From positions 1,240,001 to 1,304,000 of the forward strand of contig NZ_QYUO01000002.1 of NCBI RefSeq assembly GCF_003591035.1: a stretch of 64,000 nt of DNA. Reading direction: 5' to 3'. The notes under the pieces are model-generated. The model made no database searches, was not told where the DNA came from, and worked only from the letters and a program-made list of their open reading frames with translations. Position 1 is the first letter of the stretch. Each line of letters starts with the position of its first letter. Position numbers and translations under genes: made by a program. Source of the stretch: Noviherbaspirillum saxi. GTDB lineage: Bacteria; Pseudomonadota; Gammaproteobacteria; Burkholderiales; Burkholderiaceae_D. Positions 1 through 9,892 of the stretch are shown piece after piece.

Positions 1-1355
1 AATTCCTGATCCTGCCGCAAAGCGATGGCAAGGCGAAACCGGGACTTGGCGTAGACGCCCTGCCGGCATCCGCACAGATCTGTTCCTGCAACAATGTATC
101 CAAAGGCCAGCTATGCGACGCGGTCGCAGGCGGCTGCACCACGATCGGCGACCTCAAGGCTTGCACCAAGGCCGGAACGGCTTGCGGCGGCTGCGTGCCG
201 CTGGTGACGCAGGTGATGAAGGCCGAAATGAAAAAGCAGGGGCTCGCGGTGAACAATCACCTGTGCGAACACTTTGCCTATTCACGCCAGGAGCTTTTTC
301 ATCTGATCCGCGTCGGCAAGATCAAGACGTTCGAAGCATTGCTGGCAACCCATGGCAAGGGCCTCGGCTGCGACATCTGCAAACCGGTTGCTGCAAGCAT
401 TTTTGCATCCTGCTGGAACGACTTCGTCCTCAACAAGGACCACGCCAGCCTGCAGGATTCCAACGATTACTTCCTCGGTAATATCCAGAAAGACGGCACC
501 TATTCGGTCGTGCCCCGGATGCCGGGCGGCGAAGTGACGCCCGATGGCCTGATCGCAGTCGGCCAGGTCGCCAAGAAATACGGCCTGTACACCAAGATCA
601 CCGGCGGCCAGCGGGTCGACCTGTTCGGCGCGCGCGTCGATCAATTGCCAGCAATCTGGGAAGAGCTGATCGATGCCGGGTTCGAGTCGGGACATGCGTA
701 TGGCAAATCGCTGCGTACCGTCAAATCCTGCGTGGGCTCGACCTGGTGCCGCTACGGTGTCGACGACAGCGTCGGCCTCGCGATCGAACTCGAGAACCGC
801 TACAAGGGCTTGCGCGCACCGCACAAGATCAAGTTCGGCGTCTCCGGCTGCACACGCGAATGCGCGGAAGCGCAAGGCAAGGATGTCGGCGTGATCGCCA
901 CCGAAAAAGGATGGAACCTGTACGTATGCGGCAATGGCGGCATGAAGCCGCGTCATGCTGAGCTGCTGGCGTCGGACTTGTCGAAGCAAGACCTGATCAA
1001 ATACATCGATCGCTTCCTGATGTTCTATATCCGTACCGCCGACCGTCTGCAGCGCACCAGCGTCTGGCGCGACAACCTGGAAGGCGGCCTTGATTACCTG
1101 AAGGAAGTCGTCATCCAGGACAAGCTCGGCCTTGCCGCCGAACTCGAAACCGACATGCAGCATGTAGTCGACACCTACGAGTGCGAATGGAAGAACGCGG
1201 TGACCGACGTCGAAACACGCAAGCGTTTCCGCCAGTTCGTCAATAGCGATCAGCCTGACCAGAACGTGGTCTTTGTGGAGGAACGCGGCCAGATTCGCCC
1301 CGCTACCCCGCAGGAACGCAAAGTTTATATTCCCATCATTTCCCAAGCAGCATAA
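1..1355 (+). CDS. nirB: Nitrite reductase [NAD(P)H] large subunit, C-terminal part
   Basis: The reading frame is already open at base 3, so the 5' part lies outside the window. NirB is the cytoplasmic sirohaem enzyme that reduces nitrite to ammonium with NAD(P)H. Visible here are a BFD-like [2Fe-2S] domain (CSCNN near base 81, then CGGC near base 186), a second cysteine-rich stretch (GCDICKP near base 370), and the sirohaem/[4Fe-4S] half with SCVGSTWC at 726-749 and GCTREC at 847-864. The FAD/NAD part is missing only because of the window edge. The stop is followed 12 bases later by nirD, so the two are cotranscribed. Confidence 0.95.
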   Translation, partial: FLILPQSDGKAKPGLGVDALPASAQICSCNNVSKGQLCDAVAGGCTTIGDLKACTKAGTACGGCVPLVTQVMKAEMKKQGLAVNNHLCEHFAYSRQELFHLIRVGKIKTFEALLATHGKGLGCDICKPVAASIFASCWNDFVLNKDHASLQDSNDYFLGNIQKDGTYSVVPRMPGGEVTPDGLIAVGQVAKKYGLYTKITGGQRVDLFGARVDQLPAIWEELIDAGFESGHAYGKSLRTVKSCVGSTWCRYGVDDSVGLAIELENRYKGLRAPHKIKFGVSGCTRECAEAQGKDVGVIATEKGWNLYVCGNGGMKPRHAELLASDLSKQDLIKYIDRFLMFYIRTADRLQRTSVWRDNLEGGLDYLKEVVIQDKLGLAAELETDMQHVVDTYECEWKNAVTDVETRKRFRQFVNSDQPDQNVVFVEERGQIRPATPQERKVYIPIISQAA

Positions 1356-1367
1356 GGATTGAACACC

Positions 1368-1715
1368 ATGAGCAACGAAATCGAAACAACAAGCTGGAAC
1401 GCCGTGTGTTCAGTCGACGACATCGTTCCCAACACCGGAATCTGTGCGTTGGTGAAAGACCGCCATGTCGCCGTATTCCATGTCAATGACGGTGGTGAGC
1501 GTCTGTTCGCCATCGACAACTACGATCCGAATGCACAGGCCAGCGTGCTGTCGCGCGGACTGGTCGGCAATCTGGGCGAGCGCATCGTGGTCGCGTCCCC
1601 CATCTACAAGCATCATTTCGATCTGCAAAGCGGCGAATGCCTTGAAGCCCCGGAGAAATCGGTCAACGCCTATCCGGTGCGCATCGAAAACCGTACCGTC
1701 TGGGTCGGAGTATGA
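1368..1715 (+). CDS. nirD: Nitrite reductase small subunit
   Basis: This 115-residue Rieske-like NirD subunit partners NirB. The ATG at 1368 is preferred over the in-frame TTG at 1359 because AAGGA (1354-1358) lies nine bases upstream of it. The sequence has the NirD features: an N-terminal WNAVCSVDDI segment, a FAIDNYDP stretch and a C-terminal YPVRIENRTVWV strand. As is usual for NirD, the cysteine-histidine ligands of true Rieske proteins are absent. It sits directly after nirB and before a strong terminator, so it ends the nitrite reductase operon. Confidence 0.93.
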   Translation: MSNEIETTSWNAVCSVDDIVPNTGICALVKDRHVAVFHVNDGGERLFAIDNYDPNAQASVLSRGLVGNLGERIVVASPIYKHHFDLQSGECLEAPEKSVNAYPVRIENRTVWVGV

Positions 1716-1812
1716 CCCCATCCGGAAAGAACATCACGCATTACAGGATCGTGTCCCATGTGAAGACGGCGCCGAAGCGCTCTTTCAACTAATCTGCGCC
1801 ATATAATCAGGG

Positions 1813-1845
1813 AACCCCAGCGCCATCAGGGTCTGGGGTTTTTTT
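1813..1845 (+). terminator. Rho-independent terminator of nirBD
   Basis: AACCCCAG (1813-1820) and CTGGGGTT (1833-1840) form an eight-pair stem around a 12-base loop, followed by a run of T to 1845. It lies about 100 bases after nirD in the right orientation. Confidence 0.85.
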
Positions 1846-1994
1846 ACATGAAAAAATGATCAGTCAACTGAACATATCTGTCGACCAGATAAGCGCCCCT
1901 ATTGGCCGCAACGGTGGCCAGAGTCTGTCAGGCCTTCTCAATCAAGCGGAGGAAACGGCGGGCCGAATTTCCGTCGCTCGGGGCCGCTCCTCAT

Positions 1995-2345
1995 TCAACA
2001 GTTTGACGAAATCGCGTCCATCGGTCGCGCCAAGAGGTAACCTTGGGTCTGATCGCAGTTGAGCTCTTTCAGCATGTCGAGCTGCGCCGACGTCGCGACT
2101 CCTTCTGCGACGACTTCCATCTCGAGTGCGTGCGCCAGTCGAATGATGGCAGCGACGATGGAACGGCCTTTGGCGGTGTCGGTCAGATTGTTGATGAAAG
2201 AACGGTCCACCTTCATCTGCTGCACGCCGAATTGCTGCAGGTAGCTGAGCCTGGAGTATCCAGTACCGAAATCATCGATCGCGAGCTCGAAGCCGGCCTG
2301 TTGCAGCTTGTCGATGGTGCGCTTCGCTTCTTCCACATTCTGCAT
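1995..2345 (-). pseudogene. EAL-domain phosphodiesterase remnant
   Basis: The 116-codon frame is the C-terminal third of an EAL domain: MQNVEEAKRTI, then DDFGTGYSRLSYL, KVDRSFI, VVAEGV and QGYLLARPM are all recognisable. The catalytic EAL motif and everything before it are missing. A few EAL-like codons continue upstream of 2345 in the same frame without a start or domain boundary. It is best read as the tail of a decayed GGDEF/EAL gene, not a working c-di-GMP phosphodiesterase. No partner fragment is present nearby; a separate intact GGDEF-EAL gene lies at 51721-54330. Confidence 0.75.
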
Positions 2346-2585
2346 GGCGAACGTCTGTATGAGGGGCTGCGGGCAGCTTGCGGGCCACCTGTATCCGTAT
2401 TGAAAGTGCGATACAGGAGTTGAATTTCCCGTGCCAGCAAAAATGCTGTGTGAATTTTGAAACTTGCCGTTTTTATCTCCGTCGCCTGAAGCCGATGCGG
2501 CGTTTACACCACGTTGGAAAGCACCGGCCAGAAGTTCTGGCGTACAACCGATGTCTGTTATAAAACTACGCGGTCTACTGAAACA

Positions 2586-3977
2586 TCATTCCGGTAGTAT
2601 GACCTTGGCATCCATCCCTGTAACCACACCGTCTTCAATCCGATTGTCAAGCTTGATTACGCCCTCCATGGCATCGACAATCTCGCGGCAGATAGCGAGT
2701 CCCAAACCGCTACCGCCGGACCGGCCGCTGCCCGAAAACGGTTCGAACAGATGGAGACGCTGTTCCTCCTCCAGCCCGGGACCGCTATCCCAGACGCAGA
2801 TCACGATGCCTTGCGCATCATGCTTAATCCGTATGCCCATCCGCGATCCGGCTGGCGTGTGCCGGATCGCATTGTGAAGCAGATTGCTGATCAGTTCCGA
2901 GACCATCCATGGGTGGCTCTGGATCGATACCTTCTCGGCATCCAGCTCGAAATCCAGGTTCTTTTCGCTGATCAGGGATGACAGATCGACGGCCACTTCG
3001 CGTGCCAGCATCGCCAGATCGCAGGTTTCCTTGGCACCGCGCCCGCGCAACTGCTCCACCTTGGCGAGCGACAGCAGCTGGTTCGCCAGTCCGATCGCGC
3101 GCTCCACCGTCCCCGACATTTCCTTGAGAATCACCTCTGCCGGTGCGTCGCCCCGTAACCCTGACTGCAACTGCGTCTTCAGCACTGCCAGGGGCGTGCG
3201 CAACTGGTGTGAAGCGTCAGCGACAAAGCGCTGCTGATGATCGAGCAAGCGCCGCAGACGGGACATCAACTCGTTCAGCGCATCGACCACCGTGCGCAGC
3301 TCCTTCGGCCTGCGCGGCAGCGGAAGTTCGGACAGATCCTCGGCGTTACGCTCGCCGAGTTCTGCGCGCAGGGCGTCCAGAGGACGTGTTGCACGCGAGA
3401 CAACGAAAAGGGTAAGCAGCGTGACGACGGCAAGCAGGATCAGCTGATGCATCAGCGTCTCCCACAGGATCTTCTGCGCCAATGCCTTGCGGTGTTCGAC
3501 GGTTTCCGCCACCTGCACCAGCGCATGTCCGGCCGGGTCGTTCACCGATACCGGCTGAAAAAGCGCTGCCACGCGTACCGTCTCGCCACGGTACTGGTCT
3601 TCGTAGATATGTACCAGGTCGGGATACGATGCTCTGCGCGCCGGCTTGCCGGTGTAGCGAGGCAGATCGTCGTCTCCGGAGAGGAATTTGCCGCTGGCGT
3701 CGCTGACGCGATACACCATGCGGCTGGACACGTCGGCTTCGTAGATTTCGAGCGCGGTGTAGGGTACCACCACCTTGAGGGCACCGTTTTCAATGCGCAG
3801 CAAATCGCCGATCGAATGCGCGGATGCGATCAACATCCGGTCATAGGCCGTATTGACGGACGACAGCGCGTTACGATACAGCGTCAGCGTGTCGGCAAGG
3901 ATGAAGATCGCGATCGGTGTAATAATCCAGGCAAGCAGGTAGGTGCGTGCCGAAAGCGTCGTCTTGCCGATTCTCAT
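2586..3977 (-). CDS. Sensor histidine kinase, TctE/QseC type
   Basis: A 463-residue membrane kinase. Transmembrane segments lie near residues 12-29 and 175-193 and enclose a periplasmic sensor region of the TctE N-terminal type. A HAMP linker, the H-box FVADASHQLRTP (His257) and a C-terminal ATPase with N, G1 (DSGPGL) and G2 (GGSGLGLAI) boxes follow. It would phosphorylate the response regulator encoded just before it; the two overlap by four bases. The genes come after phnDCEE-glpD on the same strand, so the signal may relate to phosphorylated organic compounds, but that is inferred from position only. Confidence 0.9.
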   Translation of the reverse strand: MRIGKTTLSARTYLLAWIITPIAIFILADTLTLYRNALSSVNTAYDRMLIASAHSIGDLLRIENGALKVVVPYTALEIYEADVSSRMVYRVSDASGKFLSGDDDLPRYTGKPARRASYPDLVHIYEDQYRGETVRVAALFQPVSVNDPAGHALVQVAETVEHRKALAQKILWETLMHQLILLAVVTLLTLFVVSRATRPLDALRAELGERNAEDLSELPLPRRPKELRTVVDALNELMSRLRRLLDHQQRFVADASHQLRTPLAVLKTQLQSGLRGDAPAEVILKEMSGTVERAIGLANQLLSLAKVEQLRGRGAKETCDLAMLAREVAVDLSSLISEKNLDFELDAEKVSIQSHPWMVSELISNLLHNAIRHTPAGSRMGIRIKHDAQGIVICVWDSGPGLEEEQRLHLFEPFSGSGRSGGSGLGLAICREIVDAMEGVIKLDNRIEDGVVTGMDAKVILPE

Positions 3978-4657
3978 TCGGGAAGATTCGCTGACAGTTC
4001 GCGCAACAGATAGCCCAGGCCGCGCAGGGTCATGACTTCAGTCTTTGTCACGGCGATTTTCTTGCGCAGGCGATGAACGATGACCTCGATCGCTTCGATC
4101 TGCACATTCTCCTCTCCAGAAAACACCAGACGGAACAATCGTTCTTTCGTTACTGCGTGACGCGGTTTTGCAATCAGTGCCTTGAGCAAGGTATGTTCGC
4201 GCGGCGTGAATTCGAGCGGGGTATCGCCGTGATAGAACGCTTCGGATGTCTTGTCGAAGCGGAGTTCGCCGCATCGCTGCGTATTGTCTTCGGCTCCGTT
4301 CCGGCGCCGCAGCAAAGCGCGGATCCGTGCTTCCAGTTCGTCCAGGTCGAAGGGCTTGGCCAGATAGTCATCGGCTCCGGCGTTCAATCCCGCGACCCGG
4401 TCGCCCACGGCGCTGCGCGCCGTCAGCGCAATGACCGGCACATCGATGCCCTGGGACCGGACGCGCTGCAGCAAATGCAGACCGTCGATCACGGGGATAT
4501 TCAGGTCAAGTACAACCAGGTCATGGTTGCCCTCCTTGATCGTCCGCAGCGCCGTCCCGCCATCCACACAGGTGGTGACGGAAAAGCCGCGCCGATCCAG
4601 CGCGCGCATCAACGCATTCGACATATCCGGATCGTCTTCGACAAGCAGTAGGTTCAT
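3974..4657 (-). CDS. Response regulator, OmpR/PhoB family (TctD-like)
   Basis: The 227-residue protein has an N-terminal receiver domain with acidic pair EDD (7-9), phosphoacceptor Asp51 in VVLDLN, a conserved T in ALTAR and Lys in KPF. A C-terminal winged-helix DNA-binding domain ends in LRGLGYLL. It starts 67 bases after the glpD stop and overlaps the kinase by four bases. The family usually controls neighbouring transport genes, so phnDCEE-glpD are natural candidate targets. Confidence 0.92.
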   Translation of the reverse strand: MNLLLVEDDPDMSNALMRALDRRGFSVTTCVDGGTALRTIKEGNHDLVVLDLNIPVIDGLHLLQRVRSQGIDVPVIALTARSAVGDRVAGLNAGADDYLAKPFDLDELEARIRALLRRRNGAEDNTQRCGELRFDKTSEAFYHGDTPLEFTPREHTLLKALIAKPRHAVTKERLFRLVFSGEENVQIEAIEVIVHRLRKKIAVTKTEVMTLRGLGYLLRELSANLPE

Positions 4658-4724
4658 GGCTTCGGCAAATGAGAGTAGTCATTAAGCTTACGTTATACCT
4701 CTACTTGCCTGTCTGTTTCAACAA

Positions 4725-6341
4725 TCAGAAAACTGCCTCTCCGGACGTGGCATCCATCGCATGCCGTGCTACGGGGCGGGTGCGGTCGGCGATCCACGCG
4801 TCAAGCACCTGTTCGGTGCCTCGTGGCAAATGCAGGCCCAGCTTCGAACGGCGCCACAACATATCGGCCGCCGTGCTTGCCCATTCATGCTGCATCCAGT
4901 ATTCGACCTCCGCCGCATACAGTCCCTCGGCAATTTCGTCTCCCAGACCAGCAAGCGAATGGCACCCGGCAAGGAGCATTGGGGTCCGCGTACCATAGGA
5001 CCGGACGTAGCGACGCAGCACAGCCGGCGGCATCCACGGGTACGTTGTCATCATGTAACGAGTGAATGCCTCGAACTCGAGCACCGACCGGTTCGATGGT
5101 TGCGGACCATGCACATCGCCGCCGGGCAGACAGGCGTTTTCGGTCCAGTGCCCGTGCGAATTGCCGAGCACCTCCGCAAGTTTTCCGGCAGCTTCTTCCG
5201 CCAACTTGCGGTAGGTGGTTATCTTTCCGCCAAAGACTGACAAAAGCGGCGCGCCAGCGGTATCCAGCTCGAGCTGATAATCACGCGTGACGGCCGCCGC
5301 ATTCGCGGCGGCATCTTCAAGGAGAGGACGCACACCGGAGTATGACCACACGACATCCACGGGCGAGATCGATTTTTCGAAATAGCGCGCGCACAACGTG
5401 CAGAGGTATTCAATTTCTTCGCGGCTGATCTGCACGGAACCCGGGCTCCCGTCGTGTTCCACGTCGGTAGTGCCGATCAGTGTGTAGTTTTCCTCATAGG
5501 GAATCGCAAAAACAATGCGGCCATCCGGATGCTGGAAGATGTACGCATACAGGTGTTCAAACAGCTTCGGCACAACGATATGGCTGCCCTTGATCAGACG
5601 AACCGATTTTTTCGACGGCTGTTGCACCACTTCCTTGAGAAATCGGGTTGCCCATGGTCCGGCGGCGTTGACGAGGCTGCGCGCCTTGACCATGGTCTCC
5701 CGACCGTCCGAGCCACGAAGTGTGGCAACCCAGCAGTGGGAATGACGCGTCGCCCATTCGCACACCGTGCGCGTCAAAATCCGCGCGCCTTTGTCTGCGG
5801 CGCCGACCGCATTGAGTACAACCAGCCGCGCGTCATCCACCCAGCCGTCGGAATAGACGAAGGCCTTTGCGAATTCCTTCTTGAGGGGGACGCCGGCAGC
5901 GTGCTCGCGCAGCTTGATGCCGAACGATCCGGGAAGCAGTTCGCGGCGCGCCAGATGGTCGTACAGGAATAGGCCGGCGCGCAAAAGCCAGGCTGGACGC
6001 TGCCCTTTGTCGTGCGGCATGACGAACTGAAGGGGACGCATGATATGCGGCGCAGAGCGGAGCAAGACCTCGCGCTCGATCAAGGCCTTGCGCACAAGAT
6101 TGAACTCATAATGCTCCAGGTATCGCAGTCCGCCGTGAATGAGCTTGCTGGAGGACGACGATGTATGCGCCGCAAGGTCATCCTGCTCGCACAGCACGAC
6201 CGACATGCCCCGCCCGGCGAGGTCACGCGCAATGCCTGCACCGTTGATGCCACCGCCGACCACCAGGACGTCGCATTCGACGGGAGAATTGCCGCGCGAG
6301 TCGATCACCTCACGGCCGACGATGTCTACGATAGCATTCAT
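4725..6341 (-). CDS. glpD: Glycerol-3-phosphate dehydrogenase with enolase-like N-terminal leader
   Basis: This FAD enzyme oxidises sn-glycerol 3-phosphate to dihydroxyacetone phosphate at the inner membrane and feeds the quinone pool. The GlpD body is complete: FAD fold VVGGGINGAGIARD (about residues 27-40), SSSSKLIHGGLRYLE and the typical C-terminal domain; 538 residues in all. The ATG at 6341 is chosen because AGGA lies just upstream and nothing in the longer frame looks coding. Residues 1-24 are unlike GlpD and closely match the start of bacterial enolase (IVDIVGREVIDSRGN, then VECDV). The join falls at CDVLVVGGG. It follows phnE by 55 bases. Confidence 0.93.
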   Translation of the reverse strand: MNAIVDIVGREVIDSRGNSPVECDVLVVGGGINGAGIARDLAGRGMSVVLCEQDDLAAHTSSSSSKLIHGGLRYLEHYEFNLVRKALIEREVLLRSAPHIMRPLQFVMPHDKGQRPAWLLRAGLFLYDHLARRELLPGSFGIKLREHAAGVPLKKEFAKAFVYSDGWVDDARLVVLNAVGAADKGARILTRTVCEWATRHSHCWVATLRGSDGRETMVKARSLVNAAGPWATRFLKEVVQQPSKKSVRLIKGSHIVVPKLFEHLYAYIFQHPDGRIVFAIPYEENYTLIGTTDVEHDGSPGSVQISREEIEYLCTLCARYFEKSISPVDVVWSYSGVRPLLEDAAANAAAVTRDYQLELDTAGAPLLSVFGGKITTYRKLAEEAAGKLAEVLGNSHGHWTENACLPGGDVHGPQPSNRSVLEFEAFTRYMMTTYPWMPPAVLRRYVRSYGTRTPMLLAGCHSLAGLGDEIAEGLYAAEVEYWMQHEWASTAADMLWRRSKLGLHLPRGTEQVLDAWIADRTRPVARHAMDATSGEAVF

Positions 6342-6396
6342 TGTTTTTCCTGTTTTGCTCAATGCAGGGTGGTGGTTGAGATACGCCGAAAACCGG

Positions 6397-7236
6397 TTAC
6401 AGAACACGTTTGCGAATTTGGGTCACCACGATCTCGGTGATGACGACGATCGCGAAGATCGATACCAGTACGGTCGCCACGCGCGGCCACTGGAACAGGT
6501 TCAGCGCCGTGTCGAGCGCCATGCCGACGCCGCCGGCGCCGACCAGGCCAAGCACAGCCGATTCGCGCACATTGATATCCCAGCGCAAGAGCAGGATCGA
6601 CAGGAACGCCGGCTTGAGCTGCGGCCAGTAGCCGTACCAGATCTCGGAAAACTTGCTCGCGCCCGCCGCCTGCAAAGCCTCGATCGGGCCGCGCGGCATT
6701 TGCTCGATGGTCTCGCCCACCATCTTGCCCACGAAGCCGATCGAGCGGAACGCGATTGCCAGCGTTCCCGCGATTGCCCCTGGACCGAACACGGCGAGGA
6801 AGAGCAATGCCCAGACCAGGGAGTTGATGGAGCGGCTGGCGACCAACACCACACGGGCAAACAGGTTCAGCCCCTTGTTACGCGTTAAATTGCTTGCCAC
6901 TAGCAGCCCGAACGGAATGGCCAGGAAAATCGACAGGAGCGTGCCCAGTGTCGCGATATGCAGGGTTTCCACCAACGCAGCGTGCACGTCACTCTGGTAA
7001 TGCTCCCAGTCGACCGGCCACATGCGGCCCAGCATGTCCTGCATCTGCTCCGGTGCGTCGTACAGGAACTCCGGAATGATTTCGATATGGCGCACCGACT
7101 GCACGACGGCCAGCACGATGGTGAACCACACAATGAAGCGCAGGAGCTTTTGTATCGGCGTATGGCGTTGCCAAACACGGTTCGCCAGAGGCACCGCTGC
7201 GCTCGGAACATGAGAAACGATTTGAGCGTTAGACAT
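6397..7236 (-). CDS. phnE: Phosphonate-type ABC transporter permease (second PhnE)
   Basis: A 279-residue inner-membrane permease of the PhnE family with about six hydrophobic segments and a binding-protein-dependent transport loop (AAGASKFSEIWYGYWPQ). The ATG at 7236 overlaps the stop of the preceding phnE paralogue by eight bases, and upstream codons in the long frame only shadow that gene. With the other PhnE it would form a heterodimeric channel energised by PhnC. The substrate class is phosphonates, phosphite or phosphate esters; the exact substrate cannot be read from sequence. Confidence 0.9.
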   Translation of the reverse strand: MSNAQIVSHVPSAAVPLANRVWQRHTPIQKLLRFIVWFTIVLAVVQSVRHIEIIPEFLYDAPEQMQDMLGRMWPVDWEHYQSDVHAALVETLHIATLGTLLSIFLAIPFGLLVASNLTRNKGLNLFARVVLVASRSINSLVWALLFLAVFGPGAIAGTLAIAFRSIGFVGKMVGETIEQMPRGPIEALQAAGASKFSEIWYGYWPQLKPAFLSILLLRWDINVRESAVLGLVGAGGVGMALDTALNLFQWPRVATVLVSIFAIVVITEIVVTQIRKRVL

Positions 7237-8035
7237 GGAACACCTTCTTGACAAAATTGACCAGCAATTCGCTTGCGATGATGATCGAAATGATCGTGAA
7301 CAGGATCGTGAACACGAAACCGTAGTCGAAGCGCTGGAACGCGGAGAACAGCACGCCGCCGACGCCGCCCGCGCCGACGATGCCGACCATGGTGGAGTTG
7401 CGCAGGTTCGAATCGAGCTGATAGGTACTGAAGCCGACAAAGCGTGACATGACCTGCGGCAGCACGCCGAAGATGACCACGTTCATGAACGAGGCACCGG
7501 TGGCGCGGATGGCTTCGACCTGCTTGGGCGAGATCTCCTCGATCGCCTCGGAGAACAGCTTGCCGATGAAACCAATGGACGCGACAACCAGCGCAAGAAT
7601 GCCGGCGAGTGCGCCAAATCCCACGGCCTTGACGAACAGGATCGCCACAATCACCGGATGCAACGCGCGGCACGCCGATACGAAACCACGGGCCGTCCAC
7701 GAGACCCATCCCGGCATCAGGTTGCGCGCGCCGAGCAGGCCGATCGGCAGGCTGAGCAGGATCCCGGCCAGCGAGGCCAGCACGGCGATCTGCAGGGTTT
7801 CCATGATGCCGCCCCACAGGATGTCGCCCTTGCTCAAGTCCGGCGGGAACATGCGTGATAAAAAGCGCGCGCCGTGTTCGAGGCCGGCAACAAAGCGCGG
7901 CCAGGAAAAACCCAGCTGGGTCGATGCGTACAGCGCATAGGCGATGATCGCCAGCGCCACGAGACGCGAGGTCAGGCTGGCGCTGAAGGCGCTCGATTGA
8001 CGAGGCACGATGGCCGTTCCGGTAGCGATGTTCAT
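7229..8035 (-). CDS. phnE: Phosphonate-type ABC transporter permease (first PhnE)
   Basis: A 268-residue PhnE-family permease. It has an N-terminal hydrophobic segment, several membrane helices and the conserved coupling loop [21 protein letters not shown]. Its start overlaps the phnC stop by four bases (ATGA) and its end overlaps the next phnE by eight, implying translational coupling. It resembles its neighbour in fold and loop motif, consistent with the common PhnE1-PhnE2 pairing. Confidence 0.92.
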   Translation of the reverse strand: MNIATGTAIVPRQSSAFSASLTSRLVALAIIAYALYASTQLGFSWPRFVAGLEHGARFLSRMFPPDLSKGDILWGGIMETLQIAVLASLAGILLSLPIGLLGARNLMPGWVSWTARGFVSACRALHPVIVAILFVKAVGFGALAGILALVVASIGFIGKLFSEAIEEISPKQVEAIRATGASFMNVVIFGVLPQVMSRFVGFSTYQLDSNLRNSTMVGIVGAGGVGGVLFSAFQRFDYGFVFTILFTIISIIIASELLVNFVKKVFHV

Positions 8036-8799
8036 AGCCAGTCCTCGCCGCCGTAGATCTGCTTGAGGAAGTCGTCGCTCAAGCCCTGCGGCGCGCCGTC
8101 GTACACCACATGGCCGCCGGACATACCGATGATGCGGTCCGCGTAGCGCTTGGCTAGTTCGACGTCATGGATGTTGACGATGACCGGGATCTTGTGCGCC
8201 CTGCCCTGTTCGCGCAGCAGCGAGATGATTTCAAATGAAGTTTTCGGATCCAGTGATGAGGTAGGCTCGTCCGCCAACAGCACTTCGGGCTGCTGCATCA
8301 GTGCGCGGGCAATACCGACGCGCTGGCGCTGACCGCCGGAAAGCGCATCCGCGCGCTGATTGGCGAAGGAACCCAGACCTACCGTGTCCAGAAGCTGGAA
8401 TGCGTAGTCGATGTCCTTCTGGGCGAACTTGCGTCGCCAGGCGGCAAAGGCATTCATATAGCCGAGTCGCCCGCACAACACGTTTTCCATCACGGTCAGG
8501 CGTTCGACCAGGTTGTATTCCTGAAAGACCATGCCGATCCGGCGGCGGGTGGCACGCAGAGCGCCGCCGCGCAGCGACGCCAGGTCGACGCGCTTGCCGC
8601 CCGCGTTGAGCCAGATCGCCCCCTGGCTGGGATCGACGAGGCGGTTGATGCAACGGATCAAAGTCGACTTGCCGGTACCGGACGGGCCGATGATGGCAGT
8701 CAGTCCGGTACCGTCGATACTGAGATTGATTCCTTTGAGAATAGGATGGCCGGGTTTGTACTCCTTCATCAGGCCGTCAATTTCAAGAGCGTAGGACAT
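8032..8799 (-). CDS. phnC: Phosphonate-type ABC transporter ATP-binding protein
   Basis: A 255-residue ABC ATPase. Walker [10 protein letters not shown], signature [14 protein letters not shown], Walker [13 protein letters not shown] and the H-loop histidine (VNIHD) are all intact, and the NAGGKRVDL insert is typical of PhnC. The ATG at 8799 is the family start ([10 protein letters not shown]); the 77 codons upstream in frame are non-coding. No strong ribosome-binding site precedes it: CCTCC, not GGAGG, lies on this strand. About 100 bases separate it from phnD. Confidence 0.92.
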   Translation of the reverse strand: MSYALEIDGLMKEYKPGHPILKGINLSIDGTGLTAIIGPSGTGKSTLIRCINRLVDPSQGAIWLNAGGKRVDLASLRGGALRATRRRIGMVFQEYNLVERLTVMENVLCGRLGYMNAFAAWRRKFAQKDIDYAFQLLDTVGLGSFANQRADALSGGQRQRVGIARALMQQPEVLLADEPTSSLDPKTSFEIISLLREQGRAHKIPVIVNIHDVELAKRYADRIIGMSGGHVVYDGAPQGLSDDFLKQIYGGEDWL

Positions 8800-8899
8800 T
8801 GGAGGAATCGCTTTCGAACAAATTTTGAGAAAAAAGGTCCCCCGGACCGCAAGAGCGGTCTGTACTACGCAACAGGGGATCAAAGAGACAAGCGGTGGC

Positions 8900-9892
8900 T
8901 TACTTGGCCTTCGACGACTGTTTGTCGTAGGCCGTGCGGTTGAAGGATTCACCCGCGGATTGCGCGACATGGCGCACCAGAGAGAAATCCTTCTTGTATT
9001 CGATGGGGAAGAAGCGGTCGGAGCCGGCAAATGCCTTCTTCAAGTCATCCGTGAACCGGTAGTCATAGAAGCACTTGAGCATCTTGTCGCGGAATGCCGG
9101 CTCCAGATCATGGGCATAGGCGAAGGACTGGGTCGGGAAGCGTTCGCTGCGATAGATAACGCGGAAATCGTCCGCCTTGACCGCGCCGCGCTCGACGAGA
9201 CGATCGAACACGTCGGAGGCGACGGCAGCCGCTTCATAGTCACCGGAATTGACACCCAGGATGGACTGATCATGCTTGCCGGAGAAAACGATTTTGTAAT
9301 CCTTGTCCGGCACGACACCTGTCTTCGGGAACAAGGCCACCGGCGCCATATGGCCGGAATTGGACGACGGCGAGGTATGCGCAACCTTGCGCCCCTTGAG
9401 ATCCGTCATTTTTTGAATCGGGCTGTCCTTCTTGACAATGACGATCAGCGAGTAACCCTGATACTCTTTTTCATTGCCGATAACAGCAAACGGGACGGCG
9501 CCGGCGATGTTGACGGCAAATGCCGTCGGACCGGTGGAAAAGCCTCCGACATGCAGGCGGCCGGAGCGCATCGCTTCGATTTCGGCCGCATTCGATTGCA
9601 CCTGGAAGAAGACAACGCGTTTGCCGGTGCACTGGGAGAGGTGGCTGGTGAACGGATTGAACATCTTCTCGTAGACGGCGGGATCTTCCACCGGCGTGAA
9701 CGTGAAGACGATTGTGTTCGGCACCTTCTGCTTCTTCGTATCCGCCGGGACATCGGCAACAAGATCCTTGTTGGCATCGCAGTACTGCGCGTCGAGGTCG
9801 CCGCGATGAGGACAATTGTCCTGGGCGAATGCAAAAGCCGGTGCGGCCAGTGCAATCAGGGAAAGGGTCTTGGTAAGGCTTTTTGCGATCAT
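8900..9892 (-). CDS. phnD: Phosphonate/phosphate-ester ABC transporter periplasmic binding protein
   Basis: A 330-residue PhnD-family protein with a signal peptide ending near FAFAQ. The ligand-binding loop [10 protein letters not shown], typical of phosphonate and phosphite binders, is intact. A short N-terminal insert with two cysteines (DNCPHRG and QYCDAN) may form a disulfide. The ATG at 9892 is set by GGAGGAGA upstream. It is the first gene of phnDCEE-glpD-RR-HK. Proteins of this family may bind phosphonates, phosphite or phosphate esters; the glpD neighbour hints at a glycerol-phosphate-like ligand, which is inference. Confidence 0.9.
   Translation of the reverse strand: MIAKSLTKTLSLIALAAPAFAFAQDNCPHRGDLDAQYCDANKDLVADVPADTKKQKVPNTIVFTFTPVEDPAVYEKMFNPFTSHLSQCTGKRVVFFQVQSNAAEIEAMRSGRLHVGGFSTGPTAFAVNIAGAVPFAVIGNEKEYQGYSLIVIVKKDSPIQKMTDLKGRKVAHTSPSSNSGHMAPVALFPKTGVVPDKDYKIVFSGKHDQSILGVNSGDYEAAAVASDVFDRLVERGAVKADDFRVIYRSERFPTQSFAYAHDLEPAFRDKMLKCFYDYRFTDDLKKAFAGSDRFFPIEYKKDFSLVRHVAQSAGESFNRTAYDKQSSKAK

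Noticed and set aside
282..1346. Long open frame on the minus strand inside nirB
   Set aside because: It is the antisense shadow of a GC-rich conserved gene; its translation has no domain and the plus frame is clearly NirB.
3237..4013. 258-codon plus-strand frame across the sensor kinase start
   Set aside because: Antisense to kinase and regulator genes whose motifs are unmistakable; no ribosome-binding site.
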